A DNA stretch of 52,801 bases, taken from the IMG/VR virus record IMGVR_UViG_3300032322_002582, positions 1 through 52,801 of that record; one strand, given 5' to 3'. This document shows positions 22,145-30,540 of the stretch, piece by piece (the stretch's first letter is position 1; each line of letters begins with the position of its first letter). The notes beneath the pieces are model-generated. The model worked only from the letters and a program-made list of their open reading frames with translations. It was not told the origin of the DNA and did no database searches. A program made the translations under genes and the position numbers. The DNA is from a virus.

Positions 22145-23383
22145 ATGTCCCTATTCAATTTAAAAGACATTCGTTATATTAAGAATGATACCAGAAATTT
22201 CACACAAGTTTCTAAGAGATATGACTCGAATGTATACAGATATCCAATAGATGTAGGAAATACCGATAAAGGACATTATATGATGATTCATATAAATGTC
22301 CAACAAAAGTCTAGATTTCAGGCAAATATAGACGAGCAAAATGTTCCTTCCATATTCAAGAGCCCGAATAGAACTGGTGGTCCTAACAATGTTGGAGGTT
22401 ATTTTGAAAATGTTGTTGGCTCTTTAATATCTGGCGGTTCAAATGTTATTAGTCGAGCCGCTCAAGAAGTTCAATTTGACGGAGCTTCCAAAACTACACA
22501 GACTATCTACAATCTATCTGAAACTACTCGAAAATTTGCCACAGGTGCTGAAAAACTTTTACCCGACACTTTTAAAGATATTATCAGAGGTTCAGCGTCT
22601 TCGGTCAGTTCTTTGAATAATGTGAATTTTTTGCGAACTATAAAGAGAACAACAGATAGTATTGCGTTATACATGCCGAGCACATTGGCTTATACACACA
22701 ATCAGCAATATAATCAACTGGAAATGGCTGGCGAAAATGCTGCATTTTTCGGTGCTCAAGCCTCAATTTTAGCTGATGCTTTCAACGGAAAGTTAACGGC
22801 TGAAGATGTTGGAAGAAATTTGACACCTTTCCTCGCCCAAGCTGTTTCAGGATTAGTTTCGGGTATTTTGGGTCAAAATTCTACGCAAGCTATTTTTACT
22901 GGTGTGACAGGTTTAGTTCAAAATCCTTTGATGGAATTGATTTACTCTAGACCAGAATTTAGAACATTCAGATTTGATTTCATGTTTAATCCTAGAAGTG
23001 AGATTGAAGCTAAACAAGTCTACGATATAATTGAGAGATTAAAATTTCATCAAGCACCGGAGGTCGCTCAAGGAACAGCAGGTTATTTTTTAGTTCCTCC
23101 TTCGGAATTTGATATTGAATTTTATTATAATGGAATTGAAAATCCCAACATTCCAAAGATTTCCACCTGTGTTTTGAGAAGCATAGATGTGGATTATGCT
23201 CCAGGCGGATTTCAAGCATATGAGATTCCAGGAGAAGACTATCCTTCACCTGGTAGAACTGGTAGTCCTGTGAGTATTAGAATGAGTTTATCATTCCAAG
23301 AAACAGAGATTGTGACCAAAGGTGATCTACAGGGAAATAGAAGTGCATTAGAAAGAGCACAAACTGAAATTGGACCAGGCTAA
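22145..23383 (+). CDS. gp48: gp48 baseplate tail-tube cap protein
   Basis: 412 residues (T4 gp48 364). The N terminus (RYIKNDTRNFTQVSKRYDSN, YRYPIDVGN, GHYMMIHINVQ) and the second half (RPEFRTFRFDFMFNPRSEIE, FDIEFYYNG, STCVLRSIDVDYAPGGF) match the tube-cap family, with a gp19-like fold in the C-terminal half. gp48 seals the hub/wedge disk and seats gp54. It heads the long rightward late cluster. Confidence 0.9.
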   Translation: MSLFNLKDIRYIKNDTRNFTQVSKRYDSNVYRYPIDVGNTDKGHYMMIHINVQQKSRFQANIDEQNVPSIFKSPNRTGGPNNVGGYFENVVGSLISGGSNVISRAAQEVQFDGASKTTQTIYNLSETTRKFATGAEKLLPDTFKDIIRGSASSVSSLNNVNFLRTIKRTTDSIALYMPSTLAYTHNQQYNQLEMAGENAAFFGAQASILADAFNGKLTAEDVGRNLTPFLAQAVSGLVSGILGQNSTQAIFTGVTGLVQNPLMELIYSRPEFRTFRFDFMFNPRSEIEAKQVYDIIERLKFHQAPEVAQGTAGYFLVPPSEFDIEFYYNGIENPNIPKISTCVLRSIDVDYAPGGFQAYEIPGEDYPSPGRTGSPVSIRMSLSFQETEIVTKGDLQGNRSALERAQTEIGPG

Positions 23384-23384
23384 T

Positions 23385-24026
23385 ATGGCTAATTTTTTTA
23401 AATATTTTCCCAAAACAGTTTATAATTTAGACGATTCTTTCGGATTAGATGCTATCACTAATCTGACCACCACATTCTCATTTGATGATAACATTTTACA
23501 AAATTCAATTTTATATTATGAGTATACTATCTCCGATGGAGAAACACCAGAAATTGTTTCACATAAAATATATGGTTCTTCAGAAAAACATTGGCTAATA
23601 ATGAAAATGAATGGTATTAGTGATGTTAAAAATGATTGGCCTTTGGATCAAATAAGTTTTAATGATGCTGTTGATGCGAAATATGCAAACAGTGCAAATG
23701 TTGGTGAATCTGGAATAGAATGGGCAAGATCGAATATTCATTCTTATTATAAAATAGAAACCAGAAGATTAGTATTAAGCGGTGAAGAAACTGTTGATAC
23801 TATTCAAATAGATGCTAACACTTATGCGAATGTTTCGAGTTATAGTACATCGTATACTTTACCAGACAATTTCGTTGTAAATTTAAGCGTTGATAAAAAA
23901 GCGAAAACCCACTATGATTATGAAATCGAAGAAAATGAGTTGAAAAGAAATATTAAAATTTTGAAAAGAGAATATATTGATATCATAGAGAAAGAGTTCA
24001 GAGAGATAATGCGTAATGGACGATAG
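23385..24026 (+). CDS. gp53: gp53 baseplate wedge protein
   Basis: 213 residues from the ATG at 23385, one base after the gp48 stop; an in-frame ATG at 23370 lies inside gp48. FFKYFPKTVYN, ISDGETPEIVSHKIYGSSEK and HWLIMKMN correspond to the T4 gp53 block in which the wedge clamps neighbours (T4 196 residues). The C terminus is a charged helix (RNIKILKREYIDIIEKEFRE). It overlaps gp27 by 11 bases. Confidence 0.88.
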   Translation: MANFFKYFPKTVYNLDDSFGLDAITNLTTTFSFDDNILQNSILYYEYTISDGETPEIVSHKIYGSSEKHWLIMKMNGISDVKNDWPLDQISFNDAVDAKYANSANVGESGIEWARSNIHSYYKIETRRLVLSGEETVDTIQIDANTYANVSSYSTSYTLPDNFVVNLSVDKKAKTHYDYEIEENELKRNIKILKREYIDIIEKEFREIMRNGR

Positions 24027-25338
24027 AATTCTTCAAACCACACAATTTACCGTAAAGCAATTAGCTATTGTTTCGAAGATAGGAACAATTGATATAACTG
24101 GTTTATTTGAAGAGTTGAACATTTATGATAGTATTTTTAATCCCTGCATGACAGGAAATATAGTAATACGAGATGCCATAGGACTTTCCGATAAGTTATC
24201 ATTTGATGGATCGGAAGCATTAATAGTTAATATGGGTAAAACATCCGAAGAGGGTTTAATAGAAAAGTCTTTTCGAATATACAAACAAAGTGATAGAAAA
24301 TCCATTAGCACATCGGAAGAACAATATATTTTACATTTTGTTTCCGATGAGTTTATTTTATCCCAACAGATAAAGTTGAGACAATCATTCAAAGAATCTT
24401 ATACAAATATAGTCTATAATATAGCATCTAATTATCTGTCGATGTCACAATCTAATTTTGGTATATTGGAAAATTCTATAGGTAATAGAGTTCTTTTAAT
24501 TCCAAATAGATCTCCATTCGAAGCGATAGATCTTTGTTGTAGAAGAGCAATAAATTATAGAGGATCACCCACTTTTATATTTTTCGAAAATAGAGAAGGA
24601 TATAATTTCGTAACTTTATCGACCATGCTTGCAAGACCAGAAAGATTCTATATTAATTTTCAACCTAAAAATTTAAAAGATGATCGTTATGAATTAATGG
24701 GTGCCCGACATTATGAAGTTATTTCCCAATTCGACTTAAATAAGAATATAACATCTGGTCTTTATGCTGGAACATATTTGGGATTTGATGTCACAAATAG
24801 ATCAGTAGTGAAAAAATATGTGGATTTCGATTCAACATACAATCTAAGTGAACACGCGAATAAAACTCCTCATGTGGGTATAATTAAAAATAGAGCTGGA
24901 TTCGAGAACGTTAAGATGTTTGATTCGAGAGTTGTTTTTTATCCTACATCCGTTCTAAGTTCAAAAAGTGATTATGTTAGAGAAAATGATCCTTTTTCAA
25001 TTGATACTGATGATGATAACTATAATTATTTGATACAAAGAGAAGCTTTATATCGAAATTTGATATCTAAGAGAATTAGAATTGTTATGCCTGGTAATTT
25101 TGATTTATCATCAGGATTTACGGCAAATCTATTGGTGCCAAAAAGAGGTGAAAAAGACGTATCAGAATCAACTGAAGATTTATCTCTTAGTGGAAAATAT
25201 TTAATTGTTGCAACTCGACATATAGTAAGCTACCAAAAACACGAGACAATAATTGAAGTTGCAACAGATTCCAACAATAGAGATACGATGTATTCAAGTA
25301 CACAATCGCAAAGTGATGCTCTAGAGGTTTATGCTTAA
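24016..25338 (+). CDS. gp27: gp27-like baseplate hub protein
   Basis: 440 residues (T4 gp27 391). Beta-rich with QLAIVSKIGTIDITGLFEEL, YDSIFNPCMTGNIVIRDA, PNRSPFEAIDLCCRRAI and FIFFENREGYNFVTL, the order of gp27/VgrG-type hub domains. A trimer would form the cylinder between the tail tube and the gp5 spike; the gp5 gene follows immediately. Ends flush with gp5. Confidence 0.85.
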   Translation: MDDRILQTTQFTVKQLAIVSKIGTIDITGLFEELNIYDSIFNPCMTGNIVIRDAIGLSDKLSFDGSEALIVNMGKTSEEGLIEKSFRIYKQSDRKSISTSEEQYILHFVSDEFILSQQIKLRQSFKESYTNIVYNIASNYLSMSQSNFGILENSIGNRVLLIPNRSPFEAIDLCCRRAINYRGSPTFIFFENREGYNFVTLSTMLARPERFYINFQPKNLKDDRYELMGARHYEVISQFDLNKNITSGLYAGTYLGFDVTNRSVVKKYVDFDSTYNLSEHANKTPHVGIIKNRAGFENVKMFDSRVVFYPTSVLSSKSDYVRENDPFSIDTDDDNYNYLIQREALYRNLISKRIRIVMPGNFDLSSGFTANLLVPKRGEKDVSESTEDLSLSGKYLIVATRHIVSYQKHETIIEVATDSNNRDTMYSSTQSQSDALEVYA

Positions 25339-26343
25339 ATGTATAACGCACAAAATTTAGATCCTAGTTTTTCTGGACTTAATTGGTTCACATGGTTTGT
25401 TGGTGTTGTAGTTGACATCGATGATCCACTTAAATTGGGAAGAATGAAAGTTAGATGTTTTGGATTTCATTCTTTAGATCCAGCCATAATGCCAAAAGAA
25501 CATTTACCATGGGCCGAACCTATTCTTCCTCCAAATCAGAGACAAACCAGTTTAGATGTTGTTCACGGTGACTGGGTTGTAGGTTTTTTTATGGATGGAA
25601 GATACGCACAGAAGCCTGTTGTTTATGGTGTGTTTAATGGATTGAAAAATGGTGAGGGTGTTGATGAGTTAACAACAAACCAATTAGCAAAACTTCCTCA
25701 GTATGCTCAAAATATTATTTTGAGTGAGGACGGTAAACCTACAAATCCCAGACTTTCTTATACAGTAGTTGGTAGCACGATATCACTAAACAATAAGAGA
25801 AGAGAACATGTCTGTGATGTTTCGATGGAAATGAAACGGGCTGCATCTTGGGTCAGATCAAAATTTAGTGAATTTATGAAAATTATTCGTGAAGGCATAC
25901 GCGCAGCATTAAAAGCATTGGGAATTAGTCCTGATGGCACTTCAGCCAGATTGAAAGAACTGGCGCAAGCTATAGCTAGAGAAGCAAATCAATTACGGAA
26001 TTTTTTAAAGGATGTTAATGTAGCAATCGAAGTTTTCAATGCTTTTGTTTCTCATGTTAATCAGATGATAGAATGGATTCTCTCTTTACCCGAAAAACTT
26101 TTAGCTCTTTTGGCTGGTTGTTTAGAAAATTTAAGAAGATCTTTAGCAATAAGTTTTTCCGAATTATTTTCTGTTAAAGGAGCATCTTCTGATTTATCTG
26201 CGTTTACTGAAGCAGCACAAGAAGTACAAAAAACATTAGGAGCTGCTGTACAAACTGCTGGAAATGCCGCTGCTGCGGCTGCAAATGCTGCTGCAACGGC
26301 ACAAGTAGTTTCATCAACAACTTCCATATCATTTAAAATATAA
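25339..26343 (+). CDS. gp5: gp5-type spike protein, OB-fold part without lysozyme
   Basis: 334 residues. Residues 1-120 are the gp5/VgrG OB domain (WFVGVVVDIDDPLKLGRMKV, RCFGFHS, HLPWAEPILPPNQ, GDWVVGFFMDGRYAQKPVV, YGVF). T4 gp5 continues with a lysozyme domain and a beta-helix. Here no lysozyme residues are seen; instead comes a long helical region (about 150-300) and an Ala-rich tail (GNAAAAAANAAATAQVV). The spike beta-helix is in the next gene, and a lysozyme domain is in the tape measure. The gene starts directly after gp27. Confidence 0.82.
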   Translation: MYNAQNLDPSFSGLNWFTWFVGVVVDIDDPLKLGRMKVRCFGFHSLDPAIMPKEHLPWAEPILPPNQRQTSLDVVHGDWVVGFFMDGRYAQKPVVYGVFNGLKNGEGVDELTTNQLAKLPQYAQNIILSEDGKPTNPRLSYTVVGSTISLNNKRREHVCDVSMEMKRAASWVRSKFSEFMKIIREGIRAALKALGISPDGTSARLKELAQAIAREANQLRNFLKDVNVAIEVFNAFVSHVNQMIEWILSLPEKLLALLAGCLENLRRSLAISFSELFSVKGASSDLSAFTEAAQEVQKTLGAAVQTAGNAAAAAANAAATAQVVSSTTSISFKI

Positions 26344-26345
26344 AG

Positions 26346-27176
26346 ATGACTACGAAACCAGTAAAAGATTATTCTTGGACAGAACCAGAGTCGGAAGTTA
26401 CCGATGATAATCCTCCTGATTATCCATATAATCACGCAACTGTCACTCGATCAGGTCATTCATTTGAAATGGATGATTCTAAAAATCGCGAGAGGATACG
26501 CTTGCAACATGGCGGTGCGAAAACCGATGGTATCGGCACTTTTTTTGAAATGCAATCGAATGGAGATATGGTAACAAAAGTTGTAGGCGATAACTATGAA
26601 ATTGTTGCTGGAAGAAATAATGTTCTCATAAAAGGAGTTTGTAATATAACCATTGAAGGTGATTCTGTAGTTCATGTTAAAGGTGATAAGTATGAGAGAG
26701 TCGATGGTAATTATTACAGAGAAGTTAGAGGAGATTTTACTCAAACAGTGGCGGGCGAATCTACGTTTCAATCTTTAGGTGATACTTTCATAAATTCTGG
26801 AGATCCGAATTCTATTGTTCCTAGTGGCGTTATAAATTTGAGAGCGGGCGATTTTGCATATATCGATAGTGATTTATTGGTTGCTGGTTCCGCTACAGCC
26901 GATATGGTTACAGCAATAACGAAAGTCAACGGTGGTACACAAGTGACTGCTGGTCCATTAGGTTTTGTTTCTGAAGCAGGAGGACTAGCTGTGGGTTCCG
27001 TCATCGCTGTTCCTTTAACTGTTACTGCTGGTGTTGCGGTAAAAGCACCAATAATTTCGGGTACAGTTGTTAATGATGCAACGGGTTCTATGATGACTAT
27101 GAGAATGCAACACAATGTTCATAATCATATGGCATTTAGAGGACCAACATCTACTCCACTTAAAAAGATGATTTAG
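26346..27176 (+). CDS. Spike beta-helix protein (gp5 C-terminal equivalent)
   Basis: 276 residues. Residues about 30-150 hold short repeats of the gp5/VgrG beta-prism (MVTKVVGDNYEIVAGRNNVL, ITIEGDSVVHVKGDKYERV, GNYYREVRGDFTQTV). The second half is Gly/Val/Ala-rich. The end MQHNVHNHMAFRGPTSTP, with several His, is a likely metal-stabilised tip. It would form the membrane-piercing needle below gp27-gp5, encoded apart from the OB part. It starts 2 bases after gp5. Confidence 0.82.
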   Translation: MTTKPVKDYSWTEPESEVTDDNPPDYPYNHATVTRSGHSFEMDDSKNRERIRLQHGGAKTDGIGTFFEMQSNGDMVTKVVGDNYEIVAGRNNVLIKGVCNITIEGDSVVHVKGDKYERVDGNYYREVRGDFTQTVAGESTFQSLGDTFINSGDPNSIVPSGVINLRAGDFAYIDSDLLVAGSATADMVTAITKVNGGTQVTAGPLGFVSEAGGLAVGSVIAVPLTVTAGVAVKAPIISGTVVNDATGSMMTMRMQHNVHNHMAFRGPTSTPLKKMI

Positions 27177-27187
27177 GAATTTTTATA

Positions 27188-28051
27188 ATGGCAAATGCAA
27201 ACGTTTTATACGGAAGACTAAACTTCAATTTCGACACGGCTAAATTTGGTGATGCCATTAATTTAAGTGACGGAACCAAAGAGTTTTTAAATACACAACC
27301 AATAGTTTTGACGGATTGGCAAATATCAGATTTGGCAAACTCTAATGTTGCATCATCCACTAATTATTATAAGAATCCAGTTATTAATGTTTCCAATTCA
27401 TTAAGAGCTAATGTTTATAATTTATATAATGTTTTCACTACCATAGAAGTTTTTGATGACAATGGAGCTAATTCTCAGTCATTGAATATTATGTCAACTG
27501 CCGCGAATTTGATAATACAAATCGACGATTTTAAATCTCATACAGATAACATATCTGGAGTAACACCAGCATACGATAACATCATCGAAAACTCACAGGT
27601 TGTAATAGAATATCCTGATTATGAAAAAATCATATCTTTAGGAAGAGATTTGGTTATGCTTTTAAATGCCACGGATAATAGACAAGATGCCACTTCCGTA
27701 TTAGGGTCCATGACCAGTTTATTCATAGAAAGTGATATTTCAAATACTAATTTACTGATTGTGTCGAGTAGAAATTCTACCAATAATACATTAAGAATTG
27801 TCGGAGAAAGTGTATATTCGAATATGTCATATTCTTTAGCTAATACAATATACTCAACTGTTTTATCCGCGAATACACTGATAGCATCTAGACGAGAGCA
27901 TGATTGGAATTTTTATAGACAAGGATTATCGTTAATGAAAGATTATGCAAGTGTCACAAAATTGGAGGACGTTGGAGCCACACAAGAATATTTGATTAAA
28001 AATTATATCGGTACTGATTCTTATAAAAATAAACTTTCGGCAAATAACTAA
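27188..28051 (+). CDS. Structural protein of unknown function
   Basis: 287 residues, soluble, Asn/Ser-rich, mostly helical, with no catalytic motif. Blocks include NVLYGRLNFNFDTAKFGDAI, the hydrophobic QVVIEYPDYEKIISLGRDLV and HDWNFYRQGLSLMKDY. Lying between the spike and gp25, it is most likely a baseplate or tail component. AGGAATTT precedes the ATG at 27188. Confidence 0.75.
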   Translation: MANANVLYGRLNFNFDTAKFGDAINLSDGTKEFLNTQPIVLTDWQISDLANSNVASSTNYYKNPVINVSNSLRANVYNLYNVFTTIEVFDDNGANSQSLNIMSTAANLIIQIDDFKSHTDNISGVTPAYDNIIENSQVVIEYPDYEKIISLGRDLVMLLNATDNRQDATSVLGSMTSLFIESDISNTNLLIVSSRNSTNNTLRIVGESVYSNMSYSLANTIYSTVLSANTLIASRREHDWNFYRQGLSLMKDYASVTKLEDVGATQEYLIKNYIGTDSYKNKLSANN

Positions 28052-28057
28052 TAAATA
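28050..28057 (+). promoter_or_regulatory. Late-type box AATAAATA just before gp25
   Basis: AATAAATA overlaps the stop codon of the previous gene and ends 4 bases before the gp25 ATG. If used as a T4 late promoter, RNA would start within one base of the ATG. No ribosome site is present. It may be chance in AT-rich DNA. Confidence 0.3.
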
Positions 28058-28061
28058 AGAC

Positions 28062-28466
28062 ATGCCAACAATAGTCGCACAAACAACAAGAAAATATAAA
28101 GACTTAGATTTGTCTTTCACAGCACATCCTATAAAAAAGGATGTGAATAAACACGTTGATGACTTAGCGGTCATTAATTCTGTTAAAAATTTAATTTTGA
28201 CGAATCATTATGAAAGACTCTTTAGACCCGAAATTGGTTCAAATGTATCTCGAATGCTATTCGAACCAATGGACACAATATCAGCTAGATTACTGCAGAG
28301 AGAAATTGAACAAGTTTTGACTAATTATGAACCTAGAATTGAGGTTAGAGAAATTTCCGTTTCTCCTGATTTCGATAATAATCGATATAGTGTGGGTATG
28401 ACATTTTTAATTAATAACACATCAGAGCCCGTAGTTATACAATTTTTTCTAAACAGAGAAAGATAA
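28062..28466 (+). CDS. gp25: gp25 baseplate wedge protein
   Basis: 134 residues (T4 132), GPW/gp25 family. The blocks YKDLDLSFTAHPIKKDV, SVKNLILTNHYERLFRPEIG, SNVSRMLFEP and EIEQVLTNYEPRIEV are clear. The family has a lysozyme-like fold without activity and starts sheath assembly with gp6. No Shine-Dalgarno is seen. It is followed by gp6, as in many contractile tails. Confidence 0.95.
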   Translation: MPTIVAQTTRKYKDLDLSFTAHPIKKDVNKHVDDLAVINSVKNLILTNHYERLFRPEIGSNVSRMLFEPMDTISARLLQREIEQVLTNYEPRIEVREISVSPDFDNNRYSVGMTFLINNTSEPVVIQFFLNRER

Positions 28467-28467
28467 A

Positions 28468-30540
28468 ATGACTGATCGTTTAATTGTCACAGATTTAGAT
28501 TTTGATACTATCAAAACTAACTTAAAAAATTTTCTTAAACAACAATCTGAATTCCAAGATTACGACTTTGAGGGATCAGGTTTAAATATTCTTCTTGATG
28601 TCTTGGCATACAACACTCATTATAATGCGTATTATTTAAATATGATAGCGAATGAATCTTTTTTGGATACCGCGATTCTGAGAGATTCTGTTGTTTCACA
28701 TGCTAAAAGAGTTGGCTATGTTCCTCGGTCTTCATCGGCGGCAGTGGCCACGATTAGAGTAACTGTTCAAACAAATGATGTTACTCCTGGCACATTAACT
28801 ATTCCAAAAGGTTATGTTTTCTTATCTTCAGCTTTGGACGGTATTTCATATCGCTTTGTTACAATGGAAGCGTATACCGCAAATAAAACAGGAACAACTT
28901 TTGTATTCAATAACGTTAAAATTTATGAGGGTCAATTAGTAAACTTCTCATACACGAATAGTTACTTGAATAATCCAAAACAATTATTTACGATACCCAG
29001 TTCTAAAGTTGATACATCGAAGATAATTGTCAGTGTAAGGCAATCGGTTGCTAATGTTCAAACTACCATTTATCAAAAAGTAAATGATGCATTATCTTTA
29101 ACAGCCAATTCAGAAGTTTATTTTTTACAAGAAGGTAAAAATGGTCAATTTGATGTATATTTTGGAGATGGTGTTTTAGGTAAAAAAATTCCTGATGGTG
29201 GCGTTGTGAATATGGAATACTTGATAACGAATGGAGATGCTGTAAATGGATCAAATAATTTTGTATCTACGGCTTCCATAAATGGATTTACAACAATTTC
29301 TGTCAACTCTATAAGTGGAGCTTCAGGCGGTTCACAGAGAGAAACGGTCGAACAGATAAAATTTGGCGCACCATTAAGCTTATTGTCCCAAAATCGTGCT
29401 GTTACTAAAAATGATTATATTAAATTAATACAACAAAAATATCCTTTTTTCGAGGCCGTAAACGTTTGGGGTGGTGAAGAGAATGATCCGCCAGTTTATG
29501 GAAAGATTTTCGTTTCAGCGAAGCCAAAATTAGGTTTCGAAATAACTCAAACAGAAAAAGATTTCGTGAAAGAAAAAGTATTAAATCCTATTAGCATACT
29601 GACTGTCACACCAGAAATTATCGATGTTGACTATAATTATTTAAAAATAATTTCAACTGTTTTCTATGATCCAACAAAAACCACGCAGACTGAACAAGAA
29701 CTGAAAAACTCTTTAAAGAGTTTAATTTTGACTTATTGTAACAACAACTTAAATAAATTCAATTCATACTTTAGATATTCAGGATTAAAAACAACGATAG
29801 ATTCATTCAGTTCTTCGATATTATCAAATGAAAGTGAACTCTTTGTTGGTAAAAAATTCAGACCAATTTTGGGACAATCTGATAGCTATGTTCTAGATTA
29901 TGGTTTTGAGTTGTCCAGAGGAACAACGAATGATAATTTCTACTCTTCTCCAGACTTCAGTATTGCTGATGAAGAGGGCATATTGAGACAATGTTTTTTT
30001 GAAGAAGTGCCATCATCTTTCACTGGTTTAGAATCTGTTACAATAATAAATCCAGGATATGGATATACATCAACACCTTCTATAAATATAGTTGGTGATG
30101 GTGAGGGCGCCAAGGCCACTGCTGTTATAGTGAATGGTAAATTATCAAGAATAGATGTTACAAATCCTGGTGTTGGATATACGACTGCCGCAATACAAAT
30201 TGTTGGTGGAGGCGGCAAATTAGCAGAAGCTCTTCCTATTTTAGAAGGAAGATTTGGACAAATCAGGATATCATATTATAAGACGGATGAAGTGAGTAAT
30301 CAAAATACAAAAGTGATTTTGAATAAGGGAAGAAATAACGGTGTAACGGGTAAAATAGATTATTTCTTAGGTAAAATTTATATCGATAATTTTTATCCAT
30401 CGTCTGTTAATAATGATTTCGGAGATATTATGGTGCACATAAGACCGAAAATTAATGTAATTCAATCGAAATTGAATCATATGTTAGTTATAGATTCACA
30501 AGATCCTTCTAGCGTTGTTGTAAAAACTGTCACAATTTGA
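28468..30540 (+). CDS. gp6: gp6 baseplate wedge protein (baseplate J-like)
   Basis: 690 residues (T4 660). The start ILLDVLAYNTHYNAYYLNMI, with NESFLDTA and AKRVGYVPRSSSA, is the gp6/J signature. YFGDGVLGKKIPDGGVV and RETVEQIKFGAPLSLLSQNR belong to the same family. Residues about 525-590 hold an extra glycine-rich module (PGYGYTSTPSINIVGDGEGA, then NPGVGYTTAAIQIVGGGG) also seen in gp7, gp8 and the DUF4815 protein. gp6 dimers bind wedges together. The gp7 ATG overlaps its stop. Confidence 0.93.
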   Translation: MTDRLIVTDLDFDTIKTNLKNFLKQQSEFQDYDFEGSGLNILLDVLAYNTHYNAYYLNMIANESFLDTAILRDSVVSHAKRVGYVPRSSSAAVATIRVTVQTNDVTPGTLTIPKGYVFLSSALDGISYRFVTMEAYTANKTGTTFVFNNVKIYEGQLVNFSYTNSYLNNPKQLFTIPSSKVDTSKIIVSVRQSVANVQTTIYQKVNDALSLTANSEVYFLQEGKNGQFDVYFGDGVLGKKIPDGGVVNMEYLITNGDAVNGSNNFVSTASINGFTTISVNSISGASGGSQRETVEQIKFGAPLSLLSQNRAVTKNDYIKLIQQKYPFFEAVNVWGGEENDPPVYGKIFVSAKPKLGFEITQTEKDFVKEKVLNPISILTVTPEIIDVDYNYLKIISTVFYDPTKTTQTEQELKNSLKSLILTYCNNNLNKFNSYFRYSGLKTTIDSFSSSILSNESELFVGKKFRPILGQSDSYVLDYGFELSRGTTNDNFYSSPDFSIADEEGILRQCFFEEVPSSFTGLESVTIINPGYGYTSTPSINIVGDGEGAKATAVIVNGKLSRIDVTNPGVGYTTAAIQIVGGGGKLAEALPILEGRFGQIRISYYKTDEVSNQNTKVILNKGRNNGVTGKIDYFLGKIYIDNFYPSSVNNDFGDIMVHIRPKINVIQSKLNHMLVIDSQDPSSVVVKTVTI

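Noticed and set aside
30080-30092. TATAAATA inside gp6 as a late promoter
   Set aside because: It lies in the coding sequence of the glycine module, far from any gene start. It shows that the 8-base box occurs by chance in this AT-rich genome.
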